Source of the DNA: Rhizophagus clarus
Lineage: Eukaryota > Glomeromycota > Glomeromycetes > Glomerales > Glomeraceae
Direction: 5' to 3'
Assembly (NCBI GenBank): GCA_015698045.1
Contig: BLAL01000262.1
Span: 622,501 to 686,500 of the forward strand
DNA length: 64,000 nucleotides
The position numbers and the translations under genes are program-made. This document shows, piece after piece, positions 1 through 10,253 of this stretch (position 1 is its first letter; each line of letters starts with the position of its first letter). The notes under the pieces are model-generated. The model saw nothing but the letters and a program-made list of their open reading frames with translations. It had not been told where the DNA came from and did no database searches.

Positions 1-536
1 CCCATGCGGTTTTAACCAATTCGGCTCTGAACTACTTTTTTTACCATTTCCTTATCATTCCTTTGTACCATTCTTACTTTAATAACTTTATTTGGTACAC
101 TTATTTTTTTTATATTTTACTTTTTTATTTATATTAAGTTGTTAATACACGGGTGGTTTTGTTTTATTTGATCAACATATGGTGGATTTAACTTTATTAA
201 TAATCAACAAATATAAAATAATTTTAACGGTCATGACATTTACTATATTTATCATAATCAAAGGTATATACAACTAATTTTTTAGCTATTTTTTATTATT
301 TAAAAACAATTTTTTCTAATTACTTTTTTTTTTTATTTAGAAATTTATTCAAAAGATTATTTAATTGAATACAACAAATACATTTTCTTCAACATAACTC
401 AACCAATTTTGGAAACTGAATCATTACAAGAAATTTTTTGCCCTATAAATCATATAACCGTGGAAAATATGAAATCAAAGACAAATCCTAATTGGAAATT
501 GAATACTAGGGAATAATATTCATTAAAATCTTATCA
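1..536. other. AT-rich stretch, no gene seen
   Basis: No open frame of useful length and no repeat structure stand out. The sequence is rich in A and T runs. Confidence 0.5.
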
Positions 537-848
537 GTGAAAGGCTACAGTAATGATTCAAGAATGAAATTACTCAAGAATCAATGGATAATGAGTGAAG
601 ATTTATTTGCTAATACTTTAAAACCATATTACACATCATTCTGATTAATTTCGGAAAATCAAGTCAAAATTGTTTGTCAAAAAATAACAAAAGGTTTTTG
701 ATTTGAAGATTTAAAACAACGTATTTTCATGTAAAATGAAGAATAAGAGGCATTTGAAAAGAAATAGGGCAAATATTAAATGAAAATTCTTGAAGAGAAA
801 AAAATTAGATTATCAACCAATGGAGAAATGACCGTTAAATGGAATTAA
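537..848 (+). pseudogene. Decayed coding remnant, family unknown
   Basis: One forward frame of 104 codons reads like protein but is broken by seven internal stops, clustered in its second half, before a final TAA. The intact beginning includes the peptides SRMKLLKNQWIMSEDLF and ANTLKPYYTSF. The later part keeps charged stretches such as KILEEKKIRLSTNGEMTVKW. No start codon or splice sites were resolved. I do not recognise the family. Composition and the lack of similar quality in the other frames suggest an old coding sequence. It could instead be chance, because A-rich DNA yields Lys- and Glu-rich frames easily. Confidence 0.35.
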
Positions 849-1636
849 TAGGTGGGAAGATAAAAAAATTAATTAGGTTCTTTAAAGTTTTATTAGATTA
901 GTATTGGGTTTAAAAATTTATGGACAAATTAATTTTATTATATTTTAAAAAATGTTTAGAAGTCTAGAAAATACTACTCTTAATAATGAAATTTAGGAAA
1001 TGTTATTCTTAGAAAATAAGAAATTTAGAAATAATTATTTAAAAAAAAAAAAAAAAATAGAAAACGGTTATTTAAAAAAAAAAAAGAAAGTAAGTTAATT
1101 TATTAATAATAATAATTTAATTTAATTGTGATTGTTTAACAATCAAAAAATCTCATTATATTTAAATAAAGTTTTAATGATAGATTTAAATATTAATAGA
1201 ATAAAAGTCCTTATTTAAAAAGTAACACTAAATATTTGATTTAATTTATAAGTATGGTTAAGAAAAAACAAAAAAAAAGTATTGTTAAAAATAAAAAAGT
1301 TAAAAGCATGGTTAATTGACGATTATCGATCGTCTGAATAATCGGAATATTCTATGAAATGCGTAAGTCAAAGCAAAAATCAAAATTTTGATTAAATTTA
1401 TTAATTCATGAAAAAAAATCTTCAATTTAGTTGATACAACCAAAGTCCGGCTCAGCAACTTTCGTAAGCTAAAAAAAATTATTACTTAAAAGGTCGATTT
1501 TTTTCAAAAATTCAGTCGGGTGTATCATGTGAAGATTGTGATGGTACATCAACGGCATCATCAACTTTAACGCATCCTTTCCTTTTCATCAACCCTTTTA
1601 TTGTATTAGTCACGAAGAATATTTTTTTTTTTATTG
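849..1636. other. AT-rich stretch, no gene seen
   Basis: Long A runs near 1038-1084 and scattered T runs. Nothing codes and no repeat is obvious. Confidence 0.5.
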
Positions 1637-1885
1637 TCAAGAAACATTTGTTAAAGTATATTCAAAATTCGATAAAATAGAAGTACTATCTATAATATCA
1701 TTTAAATATCCTGATAATAACCGAATATGAAACTTCATATTACTATCTTTATTTTCTCCAATTATGAATAATTTTTTATTCTCTTCAATATATTCTAAAA
1801 ACTTAATTTTTAATATATTATAATAATTAATTATCATCAGCAAATAGATCTGAATCAGTTGAAATTGTGAAAATTCCAGGTTCAT
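1637..1885 (-). CDS. Possible small orphan protein or last exon
   Basis: An 82-codon reverse-strand frame starts at ATG 1885. The same frame stays open upstream to about 1969 and encodes a Ser/Asn/Asp-rich run (for example DSNNKPIDSNTNSNNEFDSD). The second half, with EYIEENKKLFIIGENKDSN and MKFHIRLLSGYLNDIID, reads more like real protein than the middle, which is Ile/Tyr-rich and could be an intron: an AG acceptor-like site lies just before the codons for EYIEEN. I do not recognise it. It may be the 3' end of a two-exon gene or a fragment. Confidence 0.3.
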   Translation of the reverse strand: MNLEFSQFQLIQIYLLMIINYYNILKIKFLEYIEENKKLFIIGENKDSNMKFHIRLLSGYLNDIIDSTSILSNFEYTLTNVS

Positions 1886-2458
1886 ATTTAAGCCAAATAA
1901 ATCTGAATCAAACTCATTATTTGAATTAGTATTTGAATCAATCGGTTTATTATTTGAATCACACGATTTCTATAAAAAACGTTTACTAATTGTTTTCAAA
2001 AATGTACCAGAAATATACGCTTTTACTAAAAAAAAGTTACATTGTGACATTGAAATCGTATTATTCTTTTTTTTTGCATATGACTTATATTATAATTATT
2101 ATGCTTTATTTTTTTTCGCAGTATGTGTAGTACACAAAAAGCCACAAGTCAAATTCGGTCATTCGTACGACTGAAAAATTACGTAACATTAATTCACCCT
2201 TTTCTACCGTATTGATCATTTTTTCTGTGTATTGATAAATTTCTTTTTTTGTATTCCATCACAACAAACCACAAAAAGTTTATCGAGTTCATCTTATTAT
2301 TAGTCGCGATTATTCAGAAAGGTATATACTCTCTAAGTTTTCTCGTCTCAAAATTTTTATCTTTTTCCAAAATCATTTGATATTTCTCAAAACCTTTCTC
2401 TTTCTGAAATCATTGAATTTACATCAAAATGTTATTATCGTTAAATTCTTAATTCTAG

Positions 2459-3012
2459 GTCCAAAAACTCGCCTCACGGTAAAAATTGGAGAAACTTACA
2501 TAAATGATGATGGTATCGATGTTCCCTTTAAAAACTTCACCGTTTCAGATTTTCAAGAGCAACTCTTCCGTAAGCAAACTGTAAAAGCTATAGTTCAAGG
2601 TTATGGAAGTATGAATCTTTTAAAAGTTGAAATTGCCCTTGTGGAGCTTGAAAATAAAACCGAAGATGAGATTATAGGTCTTTGCACGGCTATGGATCCT
2701 TTTTCTTTTTTTGCTAATTATTTAATCAAACTGACAAAAAACCTAAGGATGGATACCTTCACGTCATCATACAACTCGTCACTGGTAAGTGTCTCGCCTT
2801 TCGAACAAGAAATTTCTTCTTATTTCTATTAATTACCTTCATATTTTCGTAATCTCAATATTTTATTTCCTCATTTTGTTACTTATGTAAATTTTTATTG
2901 ACCTTTTTGGTGCTTTCTTTCTTAGACACTCCAAACGAAAGAATAAAACTTGAAGGTAATGTTGCTGTTAATTGGTGTTTTATTTCTAGTATAACTTTAT
3001 TTGATTTTTAGT
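2459..3012 (+). pseudogene. Exon(s) of an unknown multi-exon gene, probably broken
   Basis: Coding quality rises sharply at 2459, right after a branch/acceptor-like TTCTTAATTCTAG, so 2459 is preferred to the ORF start at 2377. The exon runs to 2784, followed by a good GTAAGT donor. It encodes peptides such as TRLTVKIGETYINDDG, FTVSDFQEQLFRKQTVKAIV and KVEIALVELENKTEDEIIG. A second exon-like stretch after an AG at 2924-2925 encodes TPNERIKLEGNVAVNW and stops at 3012. The phases of the two exons do not match (phase 0 into a frame needing one extra base), which points to a frameshift or missing exon. Family not identified; my impression that such sequences recur in Rhizophagus genomes is memory, not evidence. 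An opposing fragment follows directly, so the 3' end may have been lost to insertion. Confidence 0.45.
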
Positions 3013-3035
3013 ATTAATAGTCATATTCTTTTCAT

Positions 3036-3362
3036 TTACAAAGTTTTAAATATAGGACTTGTACGAACTGTTGCACTATGTATACAAGGTCTTTCTTCTT
3101 TAAAAATGACTGTTTTCCCTTTTATAGCTTGTCCTCTACTTATGCGCATTGTTGTTTTGGATTGTTCTTGGAATTTTTCAAAACAAATTAAAACTTCATC
3201 ATTTGTTTGAATATTTATTAATAAGTCAACTGTAAATTGTTTCGATTCTATATCTTCTTCAGTAAATAACGATGGAAGTATATTTAACTTTACAAGCTGA
3301 TACTTATAATCACAAGGTAAAATTTCTTTTAAATAGGATGGCAATTCAGTTTCTAAAGCTTT
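3036..3362 (-). pseudogene. Fragment of a repeated, possibly transposase-type gene
   Basis: The reverse-strand frame becomes protein-like after an AG acceptor at the upper end (TTATTAAAAG), so I place the exon start at about 3362 rather than at the more distant ATG, which only adds Ile/Leu/Phe-rich intron-like residues. It encodes LETELPSYLKEILP, KLNILPSLFTEEDIESKQ and TTMRISRGQAIKGKTVIF, then CIHSATVR. The end is abrupt. The Cys/His near the C-terminus and overall style suggest the N-terminal part of a FAR1/MULE-like transposon protein, but that is a weak inference from memory. No downstream catalytic region is present. Confidence 0.4.
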
Positions 3363-3629
3363 TAATAAACAAAATAATATTAATTTTAATACGAAATACA
3401 AAATAATTATTAAAAAAAACCTATAAAAATAAAAAATAAAAATATATTTGCCGTTTTCTACACTCATTGTCAAAAATAAAATATCTTAAGACACGTAAAA
3501 ATTTCGTTAAAAAAAATTTATTCGTATATGTAGTACAAAATTTGTATAACGATTGGATAAACAATGTCACAAACATATCACATATCACGTGATTTTCAAA
3601 AACCACCCCCAAAAAACGGAGGTGCCGGT

Positions 3630-5827
3630 CAGGGCCGATGATTTTTTGCGGTGATAAAAGGTAAATTTTGTGTGTGATAAAAAAAAATTTTGTGATCTGC
3701 GGTGATACTAAATTTTTGTCAATTATGTGTAATTTTGCGGCGTATTTTAATAAAATGTGTGAATTTATGTGTAAAAAAATTTTTTATTTATAATATTTAC
3801 AAAATTTGTAAAAATTTAATCAATTAAAATACAATATATTAAGTTGTTTTAATGATTCCTCAGATAAGCTTTGACGATTAGAATCTAAAAGTGAATTGTA
3901 TAAAGAAAAACTACGCTCCACCGCACAGCTTGATATTGGTAACCAAATGTAGTCTAATGCGATGTTAGAAAGAATTGGTAAACGAACTGACAAATTTTTC
4001 CAATAATTATCTAAGTTAGTTTCGTCCAAATTTTCATTAAATTCCAACCCAGTAAGCCCACAATATATTGACCATTCACATAATAAACTATCAGAAGGAT
4101 TATCAAGTTCCATAATTGCTGAATAATGACGAATATCCTTTCTTTGAATATCTCCTAAATGAATATATTGTGGGTTAAAAACTTGACATGCATAAAAAAG
4201 TGAGCGTGCAGGATGATTGGGAATGTGAGCTGAAAACTTGTTATATGCTACTTGAAAAGCTTGACGAAATATTGGATAAAAATCATCAGGATTAAACAAA
4301 TGTTGACGAATTATATTTTCAATCTCAGGACCAAAATAAGGTGCAGTAGTATTTGACTCAATAAATGCTGTAAGTTGCTGTAATCGACCTTCAACAAAAG
4401 GAAAGACTGGTTTGTTTTGTTGCTGAAAAAAATCCAAGTATTGTACAAATTCATTGGCATAGATTGAAATAAAGTAAATATAAATTGTAATAACACCAAC
4501 ATCTCGTAAATTTTGTAGTGTTGTATGGATAGTTTTTATCATTTCATTTTGTGATTCTTCTTCATACTCGCGCCTTAAAAAATTAGCCCAGTGTTGAATG
4601 TGATCTTTTGCATAAAAAACCATTCAGAACCAACTATTCCATCTAGTTTGATTTGAAAGTGGAATTTTGCGAGGAGAACCAATGCCATTCATTTTAAGGT
4701 GGGTTATATAACGGTTTCTTCGTGCAGGTGATTTGACAAATGCTTCTTTGATTTTAGCTAAAAAGGTCTTTAATAGTAAAAATTGGGGTAATTCTCTCCA
4801 GGTCTCTAATTAATTAAAATCAATTATTATAATAATTCACTGATGCTCAATTAATTTGCTTTCAACTAAAATTTCCTACCCAATAAGATTTAATATATGT
4901 GCTGGACATGGTACATGAATTAGCTGAGGCATAACTGGCTTTAAAACTTCGCGAAAACACTTTTTCATATACGCGGCTGAATCAGTAAGAAATAGACGCG
5001 GAATATTAAGAGATATATTGTAGGAATGTAAAATGGGAAGGAGTGTTTGTCCAATAGTTGTGTTGTTAACACGTTTTAAAAAATTAACAGAAACCAGTTT
5101 TGTATCTTGACGATAAGTAAAAAGTGTATTAACAACACTACGTGCACAATCATCACTAAGCTCATCCATTATGATACAAACAGGCTTTGAATTAAAAATT
5201 GAAAGGAGGGTTTCTGCATGATTTTTAAAGACAGAAGGTAAGTACAATTGACGTAAAGTTGGGGCTTGAGGAATTGCACCTCCTTCTTTAAGATATTTTT
5301 TAAAGAAAGGAAGGAGGTGATTAATTTTTTCTATTGGAATATTGGCACTTGCAAATGCTTTAATTAATTCTTCTATAACTTCTCTTTTAGAATCAGCTGC
5401 AAATAAAGTGGTCTCCAAGGTTTTCTGATTTTTTTTGCTTTGGTTGTCTTCATAGATTTTTTTTTGTGCCAAGTGCTTTTTTCCTAAACAATGAGAATCT
5501 ACTGTTGACTTATGTCTCCATTCTACAGTAAGGTCACAATAGTTACAAAATAAAAGACCACTCTCAACACGAAAAACATCTGGGTGTTCATTAACTCTTG
5601 TATAAACAGTTACAGCATTAGCTTTATTAGTTTTAGTACGTTTACTAAATGTCATTTTTTTTAAAAAAAATAGGATCGATTATCGAAAAATTTTTTTTTT
5701 GTGATTTATATTAGAACTCCTGAGAATTTTGTGATATTATGCGGCGATCAGAAGTAATAAATGTGTTTATCACATAATTTTGTGAGTTATGTGAAATTCT
5801 GTGAAACGCAAAATATCATCGGCCCTG
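3630..5827 (-). mobile_element. hAT-superfamily DNA transposon with TIRs and target-site duplication
   Basis: The two ends read inward as CAGGGCCGATGATTTTTTGCG-type and CAGGGCCGATGATATTTTGCG-type repeats, differing at one position in 21. The element is flanked by a perfect 8-bp duplication, GTGCCGGT, at 3622-3629 and 5828-5835. An 8-bp duplication and a CAGGG start are hallmarks of hAT elements. The element is 2198 bp and contains one gene on the reverse strand filling most of it. Subterminal GTGATAAA/GCGGTGAT-like words occur at both ends. The near-identical TIRs and perfect duplication argue for fairly recent insertion, although the transposase is already broken. Confidence 0.93.
3820..5655 (-). 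pseudogene. hAT transposase, broken
   Basis: The 5' open frame (5655-4876, 259 codons) carries a C2H2 BED-like zinc finger (C37, C40, H55, H61). It also carries two acidic motifs at D164 (CIIMDELSDD) and D225 (LFLTDSAAYM), followed by the hAT CPAH motif at 250-253. The 3' open frame (4623-3820, 267 codons) ends with the hAT C-terminal dimerisation signature SSCAVERSFS, with the conserved Glu at 236 of that frame. Between them (4875-4624) the protein continues in pieces (ETWRELPQFLLLKTFLAKI, QTRWNSWF). A GTAGGA...TTAG intron-like gap at about 4879-4806 does not restore phase, and an in-frame TGA lies at 4624-4626. The gene is therefore probably inactive, unless it is spliced differently. Confidence 0.85.
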
Positions 5828-5906
5828 GTGCCGGTTTAACGAGTGACGTCGTTAAAATTCAATTTCGTAAAACTAAAATATATGTATAATATATATTTCA
5901 TTAGTA

Positions 5907-6527
5907 CAGTCAGCTCTCAAATTAACGAACTTTATAGAAACGTACATTATGAAATTTAACCAAGAATTTGAGGCGTCAGAAGTAATTCTAATTTTTATTA
6001 GGAAAAAGGAAACCCGTTAAAGAATTGAGTCACGGACAAATTATTCGTAGTTCATTGAAGAAGATTTTTGATTCTTTTTAAGGTTTCTTCATTACTAATG
6101 GGTTTATTGAGTCATTTATGTTTTCTATATGTCCTAGTTGAATTTCTTTGCTATCTGTTTCTTTGTCTTCATCACGAAATTCCAGGGTATTCAATATTGC
6201 ACAAAAATCAAAATTATTTAAAATTTATTATTGCACATATTGTTTTGGTATAAAATAAGTGCAAGAATTAGCAAATTTTTTTATAATAAATTGCAAAAAA
6301 AAAAAAAAAAATTTAAAAAGTATGCAATTATATACTAAATATACAAGTCATGCACTTTTTAGGGTATGCGAATCAAGCGCAAAATTTTGCATTTTTTTTC
6401 ATCATAAAAAATTTATAATAATAAATAATACAATATGATATATAATAAAAAATACACACCCTCTATAAATGCACATTAAATGCACATAGATTCCCGGTCC
6501 TAAGGAGTGGTGCATTAGAGTTGGCTG
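5907..6527. mobile_element. MITE-like element, Tc1/mariner-pogo type
   Basis: Ends read inward as CAGTCAGCTCTCAAAT and CAGCCAACTCTAATGC, matching strongly in the first dozen bases. The element is bounded by TA on both sides (5905-5906 and 6528-6529), as expected for Tc1/mariner-type insertion. It is 621 bp with no plausible transposase, so it is non-autonomous. The interior is AT-rich. Confidence 0.6.
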
Positions 6528-6529
6528 TA

Positions 6530-7985
6530 GTTTAGTTTTGGCAATCAATCTAATCATAATTCCCAATTTGGATGAAAAATTTCGTGGATAATCTTATATA
6601 TTATTAGAGTATGGGTGAAACTAATGTTTTTGAATATTTTTTTGTTGGAAATAGTAATTACTTTCCGTTTTTGATTTGAATTTTTCTCTTTTCGTAAAAA
6701 TGAAGCTGTACAAAAAAATTCAAAAAAACTTTTGAAAAATAAAAATGGAGATCACCTTCCGTTTTGATTTGAATTTTTCTCTTTTCATAAAAATGAACGT
6801 TATATTTAAAAAATTATCAAAATAAAAAATGGAAATTACTTTCCATTTTTGATCACTTTTCTCTATATTCGTAAGAATGAAATTGTATCTAAAATTTAAA
6901 AAAATTATCGAAATATCCATTTTTTGATTTAAAACTTTCTTTTTTATAAAGTAAAATTGACGGTTGCAATGGAACCATAAAATTGGTATTCTGTCTCTTT
7001 TGTTTAAATAGATTCATATTTTCTAGGCCTCTCTACAAGAGATTTATATTAATACTGAAATAATAACAGCCGACATCTTCACCTAGTAAGTCAATGATCT
7101 TTGTGGATATGTTTTCTCAATCATCATCTATCATATCAATAATTAAAATATATAATTTTCTTTGGCTTTTCTTCTAGCATTTGAAGTTCTATTTCTATGT
7201 TAGATTGATTAAATTGCTCATATCGAAAGAAGTTTTAGAAATTTTATGATGATATATATTTTATATATTACAGGTTTAAATTGTCCTGTACTTTTTCAAC
7301 AACATTTTTGCATTTTTGTGGTTAAAGTCGAAAAGTGGCACGAATCATAATTATGAATCATGTGGTAGATGATAATCACATGGTTTACGCAGAATTTTTA
7401 GAAATTTGATTGGCTACAAATTCACATAAATAATCAGCAAATAAATTTTAAAAAATCAACCAAAAACATAGATTCAAGGGGAATAAATAAATAAAGTAAT
7501 TAAATAAGAACTGCCAAAAAAAAGGACAAAGAATAAAAAACTAAATGAAAAAAATAAATCCTAAAGATTCACAATTTTTAAAATGCTTGCATTTTACTGT
7601 TGTTAAGTAAGAGATGTCAATTAATGCAAATTAATGAAAAGAACTGCTAAGGTCAAAATAAAAGCATGAGAGGACTACCTACAAAATAAGAAAATCAGAA
7701 ACATCAATTGACAAGAGGAAGTAATTTATTCATACACAGAAAGTGTAGGGGAAAGATAAAATAAAAAAGAGAAAGGAAAAAAGGAGAGAGAGAAGTATGG
7801 TAATGGTAAAAAAATTCATAATCACACCACCTTAAATGTTTCTTAAACAGTTAAATATGAGATGAAGAAAGGAGTATGACAAGATGAATACAAGCAGAAT
7901 GAAGAGAAATATCCTATTTATATCTAATTCGCTTATTTTTAGACATTCTCTATAATGACATTTATTAATATCAAAGAATAGATAA
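6530..7985 (+). repeat. Dispersed 1.5-kb repeat, copy A
   Basis: Long collinear similarity to 18181-19720. Shared landmarks include CATAATTCCCAATTTGGATG, GGATATGTTTTCT, a CTAGGCCTCT...CAAGAGATTTA block, GTTTACGCAGAATTTTTAG and AGCAGAATGAAGAGAAAT, in the same order and orientation in both copies. No coding capacity is apparent, and substitutions and indels are numerous. It could be a non-autonomous transposon or an old segmental duplication. Copy A starts immediately beside the right end of the TA-flanked MITE. Confidence 0.75.
6655..6930 (+). repeat. Degenerate tandem repeat, unit about 85-95 bp, three copies
   Basis: Inside the dispersed repeat, the block beginning with a version of CTTTCCGTTTTTGATTTGAA and continuing through a CTTTTCGTAAAAATGAA-like word recurs three times with decay. 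The second dispersed copy (about 18310-18620) shows the same internal repetition. Confidence 0.6.
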
Positions 7986-8183
7986 TTTTAAATTCATGTA
8001 ATGTCATTATAATAACTGAAGGGCTTCCAACACCCTTCTAATAGCTTTATTTCTTGTTCAATTTCAATATAACAATTGACAAATTGAAAAATGTTTAAAG
8101 AAATTAAACGATCATCATTATTTACGTCACGATTAAATAAAATTGGCTAAAATCGGATTCACATGTTAGCGTTAGCAGTTTAA

Positions 8184-8395
8184 TTAGTGCTCCTACCGGG
8201 TCATGTCGGGTCGGATTTTGAAGATATACCCGACCCGACCTAAGTGAAAAAAATCAAGACCATAAACCCGACTCGAGTATGGCTTGGCCCGATATCCCGG
8301 GTCTAAAAACCCGAATTTTTAAGGAAAAAGGCACATTTATCATAATTAATTAGTAATCGGGTCAACCGGGTCGGGTCATACGGGTCACCGGGTCA
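8184..8395. repeat. CGGGTC/GACCCG motif cluster, probable transposon remnant
   Basis: An abrupt GC-rich patch in AT-rich DNA contains repeated CGGGTC words on the forward strand at both edges and GACCCG words between them. The same vocabulary recurs at 40964-41756, 42440-42560, 43170-43290 and 60900-60960. In other elements of this window such clusters sit just inside TIRs, so this is probably a small decayed element of that type. No clear target duplication was found here. Confidence 0.5.
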
Positions 8396-8832
8396 TAATA
8401 ATTACAGATAACAAAATGGAAAGATTAATAAGGCTAATTTAATAATTTTTGTTTTTTTATAGTTCGCCTACCTTTTTTTCTTTTTTTTTTTAATTTTCTT
8501 TTCTATTTGTTTTTCTCTGGATTACAACTTAAAGTCTTAAAGATAGGGTGAGTTATTCATCACTTTAACAGAATATACGTGAAGTGGACTTATGTCCGAA
8601 AGAATTACTCGCCATTTTTTATGTTGTTTTTTTTTTTACTTTGATCTTTGGTATTGTTACGGTTTTAAAAGAAAAAAAAACACTAAGGATATTGTTTGTG
8701 AAAAAAAATATGAAAAAAAAGTTGAATGATGAGATTTAAAAGATATTTATTCAAAGTAATTATTTTCCACATCGTAATATTGCGGATTTTAGTGATCCGT
8801 AATTTCGCAATTCTGACTGATTAATAAGTAAT

Positions 8833-8920
8833 AGTTATTTCACAGGAAGCCGTGGATATCATTAATCATCACGGCGGAGCCGTGATGATAATGATATCGA
8901 GGCTGATCCGTGAAATAACT
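8833..8920. repeat. Long near-perfect palindrome (hairpin)
   Basis: The core arms GATATCATTAATCATCACGG and its near-complement (GATATCATTATCATCACGGC) pair across a short GGA-like loop around 8874-8878. Outer arms AGTTATTTCAC/GTGAAATAACT extend the pairing to about 43 bp per side with few mismatches. No gene is nearby. It could be a tiny foldback element or form a cruciform. Confidence 0.75.
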
Positions 8921-9668
8921 AATTTATACCACGGAGACTAACGTCCTGTATACAATTTTTAACTATTGATACACTTTTTAGCTTATTCTTTTAAATAAAC
9001 ATCATCCATAAAAATATCAAGAAGAAAAATCACGGACGACTATTAGGAAACGTGGTATAATAAAATGTTAAAAATCGTTTCTTAACGTTTTTTTAAATAA
9101 ATAAAAAAAAACGTCGAAGACATCTTTGCATTATTTTAATAAAATGATTTTTTATGATAACTGGTTTAATAAAAAAAATGATTTAATATTTTTTTTTTTA
9201 AAATCATTTTTACAAAAAAAACGATTTTTAACAATCTTTAATTGTTTTAATAAATAAATCTATTTTTAACTTCCATATTAATAAAAACGTTTTTTTTCAG
9301 TCTTACGTTTTACCAAATTTTTTTAATTATTTAATAAAGTTACGAAACTTTTAATTTTAATTACGGATAATCCACAAATTTAGTAGTTTAGTATTTAATA
9401 TATATTTTCTCATAGGACTGAATGATTAATTATTTAATAGTATAAAAAAAGTTATTATAAATTATAGATTTTAATTAATTTAATGAAAGGATATTATTAT
9501 ATTATATTATAATAAGTTATACTTTATAATTTTATACACAATAGCTGCAGCGTTGCTTAGTACAAGTCTAATTTTGATTTTAAGTCATTTAACGAACTTC
9601 GATAAATGATTGAAGAATATGAACGCTTATAAAAATAGCTGCTAACCTTACCGACAATTTTACCGACA
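8921..9668. other. A-tract/T-tract-rich non-coding DNA
   Basis: Alternating AAAAAACG and CGTTTTTT-like words with short spacers. The same texture occurs at 19730-19930, 40210-40570 and 41060-41590, usually inside or beside elements. No gene is seen. Confidence 0.5.
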
Positions 9669-10253
9669 ATCCATTCACTTTACCGACACTCATTTTATCG
9701 ATAATCATTTTTACCGACAGGTACTTTTACCGACACTCATGTTACCGACACTTATTTTACCAACACAAAATTTACCAACACTTGCAGTATTTATTACTAT
9801 TCCACTGCCCACTTCACTATGAAAATTAAAATACATATTTAGTACAAGAATTTTTTTACCATATATATATAAATAAAATTAATTTGTACTTGAAAAAAAA
9901 TTCAACGTGTCACTAATATATAAATCAAAAATTGTTCATCTTATTTATACATATTTGATAAGCAGACGTGTTTAAAATTTCAGGTTTTAAATGTTTAATA
10001 TATAACAAAATGTACGTTATTTGCTTTTTATTTATTAGTTTAGACCTTTTTTTGTAAGCATTCTAGAGTATTTCGAAATGTAAAATAAATATATCATTTC
10101 AAATAATAATAATGATCTTTTTAAACGATAAAAAATAAAACGATAAATATTTTTATATTACTTTATTTTATTACAAACTTATAAATTACATTATTATTAT
10201 TTTGTCGGTAAAACGATTGTCGGTAAAAATGATTGTCGGTAATGTGAATGGAT
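9669..10253. mobile_element. Non-autonomous element with TTACCGACA motif arrays at its ends
   Basis: The left end reads CCATTCACTTTACCGACAC and the right end, reversed, CCATTCACATTACCGACAA. Just inside, TTACCGACA-type words recur: about six on the left, extending beyond the element to 9650, and three on the right in inverse orientation. About 585 bp, no coding frame. A related motif, TTTCACCGACA, ends another element at the right edge of this window. Confidence 0.6.
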
